Assembly: GCA_913058555.1 (NCBI GenBank)
Contig: CAJXRJ010000525.1
Span: forward strand, 1-5,479
Reading direction: 5' to 3'
DNA: 5,479 bases
Source of the DNA: an uncultured bacterium
Lineage (GTDB): Bacteria; Planctomycetota; UBA1135; GCA-002686595
Made by a program: the position numbers and the translations under genes. Each line of letters opens with the position of its first letter. Position 1 is the stretch's first letter. Under the pieces are notes generated by a model that had not been told where the DNA came from, made no database searches, and worked only from the letters and a program-made list of their open reading frames with translations. This document shows positions 1 to 5,479 of the stretch, one piece after another.

Positions 1-174
1 GGGCCGTACGGGCTGTCGGGCGGCGGCATGGGGACGATGGGGGAGGCATGTGTCCAGCCCAGCGGCGAAGAGCAGCGTGCCCTGAACCCCAAGGCGGCGC
101 TGGACCTCGCTGCGGGCTCGGAGATCGAGATCCGCACCCCCGGAGGCGGGGGATTCGGCTCGACCCCGGACTGA
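1..174 (+). CDS. Hydantoinase B/5-oxoprolinase family subunit, C-terminal fragment (5' end outside window)
   Basis: An open frame runs from the first base to the TGA at 172-174 and gives 57 residues. It begins GPYGLSGGGMGTMGE and ends EIRTPGGGGFGSTPD. The family (HyuB, or the C-terminal half of 5-oxoprolinase) typically has a late GPxGxxGGxxG stretch followed, near the very C-terminus, by a hydrophobic/acidic strand and a TPGGGGxGDP-like tail. Both elements are present here in the right order and spacing. These cytosolic, ATP-dependent enzymes open hydantoin or 5-oxoproline rings and usually work with an HyuA-type partner. The substrate cannot be told from this tail. The usual terminal GDP is replaced by GSTPD. 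The gene is followed by 116 bases of spacer before purA, so it probably belongs to a different transcription unit. Family-level assignment is fairly secure; specific function is not. Confidence 0.78.
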   Translation, partial: GPYGLSGGGMGTMGEACVQPSGEEQRALNPKAALDLAAGSEIEIRTPGGGGFGSTPD

Positions 175-189
175 TCCCCCGCGGGGTGG

Positions 190-218
190 TTCGTGCCGCA
201 CGGTCGATGCGCTATCAT
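190..218 (+). promoter_or_regulatory. Candidate sigma70-like promoter for the purA cluster
   Basis: TATCAT at 213-218 matches the -10 consensus at five of six positions. It lies 17 bases downstream of a poor -35-like TTCGTG at 190-195. It sits in the only spacer upstream of purA, about 70 bases before the ATG at 291. A small hairpin follows in the presumed leader: stem GCGG 230-233, loop TTCG 234-237, stem CCGC 238-241. It has no T tract and so is not a standard terminator. The promoter rests on position and the -10 match only. Confidence 0.3.
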
Positions 219-290
219 CTGCGCGTCCTGCGGTTCGCCGCGTCCTATCCACCACCAAGCGCCCTAGCGGCCACCACATACTCAAGCCCC

Positions 291-1619
291 ATGCCTTCAC
301 TCAGCGTCTTCGGAGCCCAATGGGGTGACGAGGGAAAGGGGAAGATCATCGATCTGCTCAGCGATCGGGTCGACATCGTCGTTCGTTACCAGGGCGGAGC
401 CAACGCGGGCCACACGGTCGTCGTGGACGGGGAGAAATGGGTCTTGCACCTCATTCCGTCCGGCATCCTCCACGAGGGTAAGGTCAACATGATCGCCGCT
501 GGTGTCGCCATCGATCCGGTGGCGCTCCTAGGCGAACTCGACGGCCTCAAAGAGCGCGGGGTCCACGTCGGCCCCGATCGGTTGCGCGTTGCGGCGAATG
601 CCCACGTGATCTTCGAGCAGCACAAGCGCATTGACGCCCTGAGCGAGCGCTGGAAAGGCGCTGGCCGGATCGGCACGACCGGCCGCGGTATCGGCCCCGC
701 TTACGGGGACAAGGCTGCGCGAACGGGCTTGCGTATGGCGGACCTTCTGGACCCCGACCATTGCGCGGACCGTCTGCGTGCCAATCTCGCCGAGAAGAAC
801 GCGGTCATCGCCCGCATTCATGAGGAGCCCCCGCTGCCGGTGGACGAACTCGTGGATCGCTACAGCGCTCTTGGGAAGCGCCTCGCCCCGTACGTCGCGG
901 ACACGGGCGCTGAGCTGCGTGCCGCCGAGCGCGCGGGCAAGCGCATCCTCTTCGAAGGGGCCCAGGGCATCATGCTCGACATCGACCACGGGACCTACCC
1001 GTTCGTCACGTCGTCCAACACCGGGCCCGGTGGAATCCCCTCTGGCGCGGGCGTGCCCCCCCAGATGATCGGTCGCTCGATTGGCATCGCGAAGGCCTAC
1101 TGCACGCGGGTGGGCGAAGGCCCTTTCCCGAGCGAGATCCACGGCGACGAGGCCGAGCGATTGCGTGCAGCAGGGCACGAATATGGCACCACCACCGGCC
1201 GTCCGCGCCGCGCTGGCCATTTCGACGCCGTCCAAGTGCGCTATGGCCTCGAGATCTCCGGCGCGACGGGTTGGATCATGACCAAGCTCGACGTCCTGGC
1301 CGGCTTGGGGGATTTGAACGTGGTCGTTGGCTATCGTCTCGGGGACCAGCGTTTCGACGCTTACCCGGCACACCTCGCCGACATCAATGGCCTCGAGATG
1401 GAGACCGAAACCATCCCCGGCTGGACCGAGGACATCTCGGGCATCCGCGACTTCGACCAGCTCCCCGAGACGGCGCGCGCCTACGTGGATCGTGTCGAGG
1501 AGCTCGTGGGCGTTCCTATCGTGATGGTGTCCGTGGGCGCCGAGCGCGACGCCATCATCAAGCGCGGTGAGATTTTTGAGCCGGGCTGGGGTGCCGAAAC
1601 CGTGGGGGCGACGGGGTGA
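291..1619 (+). CDS. purA: Adenylosuccinate synthetase
   Basis: This 442-residue cytosolic enzyme uses GTP to join IMP and aspartate into adenylosuccinate, the first committed step from IMP to AMP. Diagnostic motifs are all present. QWGDEGKGK at residues 10-18 contains the P-loop and catalytic Asp13, and NAGHT contains His41; both match the E. coli numbering. GTTGRGIGPAY is at 128-138, the GVPPQMIGRSIGIAKAYCTRVGEGPFP block is in the middle, and TTTGRPRR at 300-307 forms the aspartate-binding loop. Length is close to the usual 430. The ATG at 291 is chosen because the conserved N-terminal strand begins at once; the open frame extends further upstream to 48 but only over the preceding gene and spacer. 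No Shine-Dalgarno sequence is visible (CTCAAGCCCC precedes the ATG). The C-terminus is slightly extended and its last codon overlaps the uppS start, suggesting translational coupling. Confidence 0.97.
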   Translation: MPSLSVFGAQWGDEGKGKIIDLLSDRVDIVVRYQGGANAGHTVVVDGEKWVLHLIPSGILHEGKVNMIAAGVAIDPVALLGELDGLKERGVHVGPDRLRVAANAHVIFEQHKRIDALSERWKGAGRIGTTGRGIGPAYGDKAARTGLRMADLLDPDHCADRLRANLAEKNAVIARIHEEPPLPVDELVDRYSALGKRLAPYVADTGAELRAAERAGKRILFEGAQGIMLDIDHGTYPFVTSSNTGPGGIPSGAGVPPQMIGRSIGIAKAYCTRVGEGPFPSEIHGDEAERLRAAGHEYGTTTGRPRRAGHFDAVQVRYGLEISGATGWIMTKLDVLAGLGDLNVVVGYRLGDQRFDAYPAHLADINGLEMETETIPGWTEDISGIRDFDQLPETARAYVDRVEELVGVPIVMVSVGAERDAIIKRGEIFEPGWGAETVGATG

Positions 1620-2464
1620 CCGAAGCCCGCCCGAGCCACCCTGAATTGACCGAAGCGGCACGCGCCTTCCGCGCGTCGCTCCCCGGTCCTTTCCCGGAGC
1701 ACATTGCCATCATCATGGATGGCAATGGGCGTTGGGCGGAGGCCCGCGGATGGATGCGTGTGCGCGGCCACAAAGAGGGCACGGGCAGCGTCCGGGAGAT
1801 CACGACGGCTGCGGCGGAGCTTGGGGTCAAGAGCCTGACGCTGTACGCGTTCTCCCGCGAGAACTGGAAGCGCCCCGACTTCGAGGTCACCACGCTGATG
1901 CGCCTCCTGCGGCTGTACCTTCGCCGGGAGCGGCGCACGCTCATGGACAACGGCATTCGCCTGTCCGCGATCGGGCGCCTGGAGGACCTGCCGGGCTTTG
2001 CCCAGCGCGCCCTTGAGGACACGCGACGCCTGACGGAAAACAACGGGGGCATGGTCCTGCGCCTGGCCCTCTCCTACGGCGGCCGGACCGAAATCGCAGA
2101 CGCCGCGCGCGGCCTCGGCAGGGATATTGCAGCGGGAAAGGTGAATCCGGACGACGTCAATGAAGAGACGTTGCGCTCCTACCTGTACGACCCGGAGACC
2201 CCGGATCCCGACCTTGTGATCCGGACCGCCGGCGAGATGCGTCTCTCGAATTTCCTGCTTTGGCAGGCATCCTATGCGGAGCTGTTCGTAACCGATGTCT
2301 GCTGGCCCGAGTTCAAACGCAGTGAACTTCATCAGGCCATTCGCGCGTTTGCCGATCGCAAGCGCAAGTTCGGCGGTCTACCGGCTTCCAGCCCTGGGAC
2401 CGATACCGTCTCCGACTCTGGAGTGGCTGGACTCCGCGCGCTTCCGAGCCCCCACGCTTCATGA
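1616..2464 (+). CDS. uppS: Undecaprenyl (polyprenyl) diphosphate synthase, cis-prenyltransferase
   Basis: This 282-residue enzyme condenses isopentenyl diphosphate units in cis onto farnesyl diphosphate. The product is the C55 lipid carrier used for peptidoglycan and other wall polymers. HIAIIMDGNGRWA at residues 29-41 is the family signature, with catalytic Asp35. The FSRENWKRP block and the terminal RTAGEMRLSNFLLWQ motif (from Arg203) with the following YAELFVTDVCWP are also canonical. The GTG start at 1616 overlaps the purA stop as GTGA; a G-run at 1604-1608 could serve as a weak ribosome site. The protein is longer than the usual 240-260 residues because of an N-terminal lead of about 25 residues and a C-terminal tail of about 30 residues, rich in Ser, Pro and Gly, after KRKFGG. 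The tail ends in an ATGA overlap with cdsA. Exact product chain length is inferred from the family. Confidence 0.95.
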   Translation: MTEARPSHPELTEAARAFRASLPGPFPEHIAIIMDGNGRWAEARGWMRVRGHKEGTGSVREITTAAAELGVKSLTLYAFSRENWKRPDFEVTTLMRLLRLYLRRERRTLMDNGIRLSAIGRLEDLPGFAQRALEDTRRLTENNGGMVLRLALSYGGRTEIADAARGLGRDIAAGKVNPDDVNEETLRSYLYDPETPDPDLVIRTAGEMRLSNFLLWQASYAELFVTDVCWPEFKRSELHQAIRAFADRKRKFGGLPASSPGTDTVSDSGVAGLRALPSPHAS

Positions 2465-3375
2465 ACGATCAGCCTTCGTCTCGCGCCCCCATGACCCGGC
2501 GTGAGAAGGTCCTGCAGAGGACCCGCGTGGGGCTGACACTTGCCGCGGCCGTGGCCGGATTGCTTTACGCGTCCTCTTTGTCCTTCGGCGCGGAGCTGAC
2601 CCGGTGGCTCTCCATCGTGCTCTCGCTCTGGTGCGTGTTCGAGGTGAACCGCATGGGCCTGTTTCGACACGGAATGTGCGCAGTAGGGGCCAGCCTGACG
2701 GTTCTGGGCGCGGGGTCGATGATGGGGGATCCGCTGTTCGGGGCAAGTGGTCCCGCTATCGGTCCCAGGGACCTTGTTTGGGTTGCGATCATCGCCGCTG
2801 GCGCCGGCTTGCTGTTCGCCGCTCCGTGGGGAATCCTCGGCTCGAAGTCGGCCGGTGACGCAGGGACTCGGAGGGTGCATCTTCCGAACCTTCTCATCGT
2901 GCCGCTCATCGGCCTGCCCCTCGTGTTTTTGTACCCGCTCCGCCTCGCGGGCGGCGCGGGGGCCCTGGCGGCCTTCGTTGGGCTCGCCAAGATCGGCGAC
3001 ATCGCGGGCTACTACTTCGGCAACCTCTTGGGCAAGTCCCATCCGTTTCCAAGGCTGTCGCCAGGCAAGACCACCGCAGGCTGTGTAGCCTCAGCGGTCG
3101 CGGGTACCGCTGCCGGGGCTTTGCTTTCCTCGTTCGGTGCCCTTGGGGATCCCCGCTACGGCGTCTTTTCCGGTCTTGTTTTTGGCGCCCTTGTGAACGT
3201 CACGGCCCAGGCCGGCGACCTTCTTGAGAGCGCGCTCAAGCGCCGCGCCGGCGTCAAGGACTCCGGTACGACCTTTGGTCCCTCAGGTGGAATGCTCGAC
3301 CTTGTCGACAGCTTCTTCTTGGCGGCGCCCCTGGCGGCCTTTGCCGGCCCGCTGCTCTTCCATTGGGCCGTTTAG
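2461..3375 (+). CDS. cdsA: Phosphatidate cytidylyltransferase (CDP-diacylglycerol synthase)
   Basis: This 304-residue integral membrane protein has multiple hydrophobic segments. It converts phosphatidic acid and CTP to CDP-diacylglycerol, the branch point of phospholipid synthesis. Family hallmarks are GDIAGYYFGNLLGK around Asp180, followed by PRLSPGKTTAG, and a C-terminal signature from about 258 to 284 containing ALKRRAGVKDSG and GPSGGMLDLVDS. The signature is atypical: the usual HGG is SGG (Ser275) and the usual DRxD is DLVD (Leu281), although both aspartates (280 and 283) remain. The ATG at 2461 overlaps the uppS stop as ATGA. A second in-frame ATG at 2491 would remove 10 residues and cannot be excluded. 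Directly following uppS is the classic order, but the dxr and rseP genes that often come next are absent. The family call is strong; full catalytic equivalence is inferred. Confidence 0.92.
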   Translation: MNDQPSSRAPMTRREKVLQRTRVGLTLAAAVAGLLYASSLSFGAELTRWLSIVLSLWCVFEVNRMGLFRHGMCAVGASLTVLGAGSMMGDPLFGASGPAIGPRDLVWVAIIAAGAGLLFAAPWGILGSKSAGDAGTRRVHLPNLLIVPLIGLPLVFLYPLRLAGGAGALAAFVGLAKIGDIAGYYFGNLLGKSHPFPRLSPGKTTAGCVASAVAGTAAGALLSSFGALGDPRYGVFSGLVFGALVNVTAQAGDLLESALKRRAGVKDSGTTFGPSGGMLDLVDSFFLAAPLAAFAGPLLFHWAV

Positions 3376-3415
3376 GCCTTACTCACCCTTGGGCCCCAGC
3401 GGCCCCATCGTTGCC

Positions 3416-4498
3416 TTGCAGTCAGAACTCACGATCCCCCTCCGCTCCCACGAGGAAGCCATCCTCGTGCTGGGGCCCTACGACCGCTACGCCAGGCTCT
3501 TGCGCCAAGACCTCGACATCGAGATCTTCGCGCGGGCCGGCAACCTGCGGCTGAAGGGGCCGGAGGACGGTATCCAAGAGGCCTCCATTCGAATCGAGCA
3601 TCTGCTCGGCAAGGCACGCAAGGGCCGGGATCTTGGCGTGCGCGAGATCGAATCCATCCTACTCGCCAAAGATATGGACAAGCCCGAGAGCGGAACCCGC
3701 GGCTCCGCCAAAGCCGCCCCTTCGAGTTCGATGGGGAATGGCAGTGCTTCGGGTAGCTCCAACAGCACACGCACGTCCTCGCCCCCCTGGCGCGGAGACC
3801 GGCCGGCGGCCGTACGCTTCCGTCCCCGGGCCGTGGAGCCGCGAACGGACAACCAGCGGAAGTACCTCGAATCCATCGACAAGTACGACCTGGCCTTCGG
3901 CCTTGGCGCGGCGGGCACGGGCAAGACGTATCTCGCCGTGGCGGCTGCGGTGCAGCGCCTTCGAAAGGGCCGTGTGCGTCGCATCATCGTGACGCGCCCC
4001 GTGGTCGAGGCCGGCGAGCACCTCGGGTTCCTGCCGGGGGACCTACAGCAGAAGCTCAACCCCTACCTCCGTCCGATCTACGACGCCCTACGCGACATGA
4101 TCGAGCCCGATGACCTCGTGCGTCTGGAGGAGGCCGGCGTGATCGAGATCGCGCCCCTCGCCTACATGCGCGGCCGGACGCTTTCGAACGCCTTCGTGAT
4201 CTTGGACGAAGGCCAGAACACCACCATCTCCCAGATGAAGATGTTCCTGACGCGGCTTGGAGAAGGCTCGTCGATGGTCGTGACGGGCGACCCGAGCCAG
4301 AACGACCTCGCCCGCGGACAGAAGAGCGGTCTCGCGGACGCCGTGCGGCGTCTCCGCGGATTCGACGGTGTGGGAGTGACGGAATTCGATTCGTCGGACG
4401 TCGTGCGCCATGCGCTCGTCTCGAAGATCGTGCGTGCCTACGAGAAGGGCGAACCCTCTGAGCTGCCCCCCGCGGGCGGTGTCGACGGGCGGCCGTGA
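3416..4498 (+). CDS. ybeZ: PhoH-family ATPase (YbeZ-like)
   Basis: This is a cytosolic P-loop NTPase of about 360 residues. PhoH/YbeZ proteins are nucleotide-dependent and associated with RNA metabolism; YbeZ partners the YbeY RNase, encoded next here. An N-terminal PhoH-type domain (about 1-85, SELTIPLRSHEEAILVLG onward) is followed by a Ser/Gly/Pro-rich linker (about 86-140) and the ATPase domain. Walker A is GAAGTGKT at 164-171 and Walker B is VILDEGQN at 261-268, followed by TTISQMKMFLTRLGEGS and TGDPSQNDLARGQKSGL. The more common DEAQN is DEGQN here. No ATG or GTG lies near the expected N-terminus. In-frame TTG codons at 3389 and 3416 are the candidates; 3416 is preferred because homology-like sequence begins immediately after it. 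Neither has a clear Shine-Dalgarno sequence. The start is uncertain and the family is secure. The stop overlaps ybeY. Confidence 0.93.
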   Translation: MQSELTIPLRSHEEAILVLGPYDRYARLLRQDLDIEIFARAGNLRLKGPEDGIQEASIRIEHLLGKARKGRDLGVREIESILLAKDMDKPESGTRGSAKAAPSSSMGNGSASGSSNSTRTSSPPWRGDRPAAVRFRPRAVEPRTDNQRKYLESIDKYDLAFGLGAAGTGKTYLAVAAAVQRLRKGRVRRIIVTRPVVEAGEHLGFLPGDLQQKLNPYLRPIYDALRDMIEPDDLVRLEEAGVIEIAPLAYMRGRTLSNAFVILDEGQNTTISQMKMFLTRLGEGSSMVVTGDPSQNDLARGQKSGLADAVRRLRGFDGVGVTEFDSSDVVRHALVSKIVRAYEKGEPSELPPAGGVDGRP

Positions 4499-5082
4499 CG
4501 GAGGCAGAGCGGCCGCCGCCGGGACCTTCCGACCCGACCCCGTACCGGGGCGCCATTTCGTGGGCTCACGGCCCGCCGGAGGGGCAGGAGGTGCCTTCGA
4601 CCGTCGTTGCGCGGGCGGTTCAAGTCACCCTTGCCCATGGCGGCGGGGGAGCGCTTGTCGTGGACGTGGTCTTCGTGTCCAAGGAGGCCCTGGCTTCGAT
4701 GCACGGACAGTTCCTCGGGGATCCCGGCGAGACGGACGTCATCACCTTCGACCTTCGGGACGATGACGATCCGAGTCCTGTGGATGGGAGGCGCGCCGAT
4801 CCCGAACCTGAGGAAGAGGATCTTGCCGGCGCTGAACTCGGCCCCCGGCCTATCGAGGCCGGCGGGGAGCTCTACGTCAGCGTCGACCGCGCCCTGGAGG
4901 CCTCCCGGGAGCGTGGGGTCGCGTTCGAGCGGGAACTCGTCCTGTACGTCGTGCACGGCACGCTGCACCTGTGCGGATTCGACGATCATGGGCCAGCGGA
5001 TAGGGAGGCCATGCGGGCCGCTGAGCGGGCCGTCATGGGGCGGCTTGGCTACCCCGAAGACCTCGCTCCGCACGACGCGTAG
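4495..5082 (+). CDS. ybeY: YbeY-type endoribonuclease / rRNA maturation factor
   Basis: This 195-residue protein belongs to the UPF0054 metallo-hydrolase family. Its members are zinc-dependent RNases needed for 16S rRNA 3'-end maturation and ribosome quality control. The core reads ETDVITFDL (residues 79-87), GGELYVSVDRA (123-133) and HGTLHLCGFDDH (154-165). His154 and His158 match the first two zinc ligands. The third histidine of the usual HGxLHxxGxDH motif is displaced by one residue: Asp164 holds its place and His165 follows. A loop of about 35 residues rich in Asp, Glu and Pro (88-122) separates the first two blocks, longer than the roughly 12 residues in E. coli, and there is also an N-terminal lead. 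The protein is therefore longer than the usual 150-170 residues. The GTG start overlaps the phoH stop as GTGA, and the phoH-ybeY adjacency supports the call. Confidence 0.92.
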   Translation: MTEAERPPPGPSDPTPYRGAISWAHGPPEGQEVPSTVVARAVQVTLAHGGGGALVVDVVFVSKEALASMHGQFLGDPGETDVITFDLRDDDDPSPVDGRRADPEPEEEDLAGAELGPRPIEAGGELYVSVDRALEASRERGVAFERELVLYVVHGTLHLCGFDDHGPADREAMRAAERAVMGRLGYPEDLAPHDA

Positions 5083-5220
5083 GCCAAAACCGGGGGACCG
5101 AAGGGGCCTTCATGGGCCGAATTCGTGGCAAAATTCCACCCGGCCTGCATGGGGCGATCGTCCCGCAAAGGGACTAGATCTTGGGGGTTAACAGCCGATT
5201 CACGGCATGCCATGGGGGGG

Positions 5221-5294
5221 GACAGGGTTCTTCCGATACCGGGCCGGGAAGTCGCCGGCGGCGAATGGTTGAACGTGGTGGCCCTGTCTCGGTA
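5221..5294 (+). repeat. Interleaved short inverted repeats, possible structured RNA leader
   Basis: GACAGGG at 5221-5227 is the exact reverse complement of CCCTGTC at 5282-5288. Inside that span, TCGCC 5252-5256 and GGCGA 5260-5264 form a hairpin with a 3-base loop. TACCG at 5237-5241 complements CGGTA at 5290-5294, just outside the outer stem, so the two pairings would form a pseudoknot. Stems this short occur by chance in GC-rich DNA, and no known riboswitch consensus fits convincingly. Confidence 0.2.
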
Positions 5295-5298
5295 CGAA
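5269..5298 (+). promoter_or_regulatory. Weak promoter-like pair
   Basis: TTGAAC at 5269-5274 and TACGAA at 5293-5298 are separated by 18 bases. They match the sigma70 consensus at about four and three of six positions. They lie about 60 bases before a candidate ATG at 5358. The element overlaps the inverted repeats described for 5221-5294. Support is positional only. Confidence 0.15.
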
Positions 5299-5357
5299 AG
5301 GGACTGCGCAGAGGGCGGGAGGCCGGATGCGCGATCAACCTGGGCGTTCCCGCACGA

Positions 5358-5431
5358 ATGTCCGCCGCACACCACAAAGAGGGTTCATTTCACTTGGGGC
5401 TCGACTCCACAAACGACCAGCCAAGCACGCC
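5358..5431 (+). CDS. Possible N-terminus of an unknown gene, cut by the contig end
   Basis: ATG at 5358 opens a frame that reads MSAAHHKEGSFHLGLDSTND and continues to the end of genuine sequence at 5431, giving about 24 residues. The composition is less Arg/Gly-biased than the shadow frames around it and could be the start of a real protein. However, no motif is recognisable, and no Shine-Dalgarno sequence is visible (TTCCCGCACGA precedes the ATG). Any residues read beyond 5431 in this frame (LLYTSPSPRD) come from the sequencing adapter and are not biological. It may equally be chance. Confidence 0.18.
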
Positions 5432-5479
5432 CTGTCTCTTATACACATCTCCGAGCCCACGAGACTAGGCATGATCTCG
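5432..5479 (+). other. Illumina Nextera adapter read-through (artefact, not genomic)
   Basis: Positions 5432-5450 read CTGTCTCTTATACACATCT, the 19-base Tn5 mosaic end used in Nextera/tagmentation libraries. Positions 5451-5465 read CCGAGCCCACGAGAC, the adjoining read-2 primer segment. Positions 5466-5473 read TAGGCATG, which I recall as the N706 i7 index. Positions 5474-5479 read ATCTCG, the beginning of the P7 flow-cell sequence. The order and spacing match the library construct exactly. This is untrimmed adapter at the contig end, not a transposon of the organism. Confidence 0.98.

Larger units (their letters stand above)
5083..5431. other. Unassigned region after ybeY, to the end of genuine sequence
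   Basis: This stretch of 349 bases carries no gene I recognise. Open frames on both strands give Arg/Gly/Pro/Ser-rich products without family motifs. I see no tRNA cloverleaf, tmRNA, SRP RNA or RNase P core, and no hairpin followed by a T-run to end the ybeY transcript. A short GAAGGGGCCTTC palindrome at 5099-5110 is the nearest hairpin to the ybeY stop, but its loop is too tight for a terminator. The last 80 bases are visibly less GC-rich than the genes. The region probably combines the 3' end of the cluster with a leader for a gene lost beyond the contig end. Confidence 0.6.

Noticed and set aside
177..186. CCCCGCGGGG palindrome as a terminator for the upstream gene
   Set aside because: The palindrome leaves no loop and no T-run follows, so a rho-independent terminator is not supported.
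48..290. N-terminal extension of purA by 81 codons
   Set aside because: The extension overlaps the end of the upstream hydantoinase-type gene in another frame and is Arg/Pro-rich filler; the conserved PurA N-terminus starts at 291.
528..1661. A 377-codon open frame on the minus strand opposite purA
   Set aside because: It lies antisense to an unmistakable purA, has no recognisable motif, and is the expected mirror of GC-rich codon usage.
1481..2332. Long minus-strand open frame opposite uppS
   Set aside because: It is the complement of conserved uppS codons, with no family motif and no plausible context.
4495..4512. Similar N-termini of UppS (MTEA) and YbeY (MTEA) as a sign of duplication
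   Set aside because: Both start in a GTGA overlap, which forces Met-Thr-like beginnings; similarity stops after four residues.
5227..5290. Cobalamin-riboswitch resemblance (GGGAAG followed by a GC hairpin)
   Set aside because: Only the short GGGAAG is shared; the other conserved boxes and the expected downstream gene are missing.
5049..5375. 108-codon minus-strand frame across the ybeY end and the unassigned region
   Set aside because: It overlaps ybeY, shows no motif or domain, and has shadow-frame composition.
5432..5450. Tn5-like transposon end
   Set aside because: The mosaic end is followed directly by primer, index and flow-cell sequence, so it is a library adapter rather than a mobile element.

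Overview
This window is the end of a high-GC bacterial contig, with every recognisable gene on the + strand. The strong G/C preference at third codon positions, the near absence of Shine-Dalgarno sequences and the style of the CdsA, PhoH and YbeY proteins would suit a Planctomycetota-like or related PVC-type bacterium. That placement is an inference from remembered family features and is only weakly supported.

Layout. Positions 1-174 hold the last 57 codons of a hydantoinase B/5-oxoprolinase-type subunit. A short spacer (175-290) with a candidate promoter follows. A compact housekeeping cluster then runs from 291 to 5082: purA (adenylosuccinate synthetase), uppS (undecaprenyl diphosphate synthase), cdsA (phosphatidate cytidylyltransferase), a PhoH-family ATPase (ybeZ-like) and ybeY (rRNA-processing endoribonuclease). 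Three of the four junctions are 4-base stop/start overlaps (GTGA, ATGA, GTGA). The fourth, cdsA to phoH, is a gap of about 40 bases with a probable TTG start. From 5083 to 5431 there is no convincing gene, only a few inverted repeats, a weak promoter-like pair and a possible truncated N-terminus at 5358.

The last 48 bases (5432-5479) are not genomic. They match the Illumina Nextera read-through adapter: transposon mosaic end, read primer segment, an 8-base i7 index and the start of the flow-cell sequence. Real sequence therefore ends at about 5431.

How the genes fit together. PurA makes the AMP precursor. UppS makes the lipid carrier for cell-wall polymers, and CdsA makes CDP-diacylglycerol for phospholipids. 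PhoH and YbeY are a widely conserved pair linked to ribosome and RNA quality control. Co-transcription of these growth-linked functions is plausible. I see no mobile element, CRISPR array, tRNA or rRNA, and no sign of a novel defence or biosynthetic system. The points most worth a second look are the adapter tail, the altered signature residues in CdsA and YbeY, and the unassigned 3' region.
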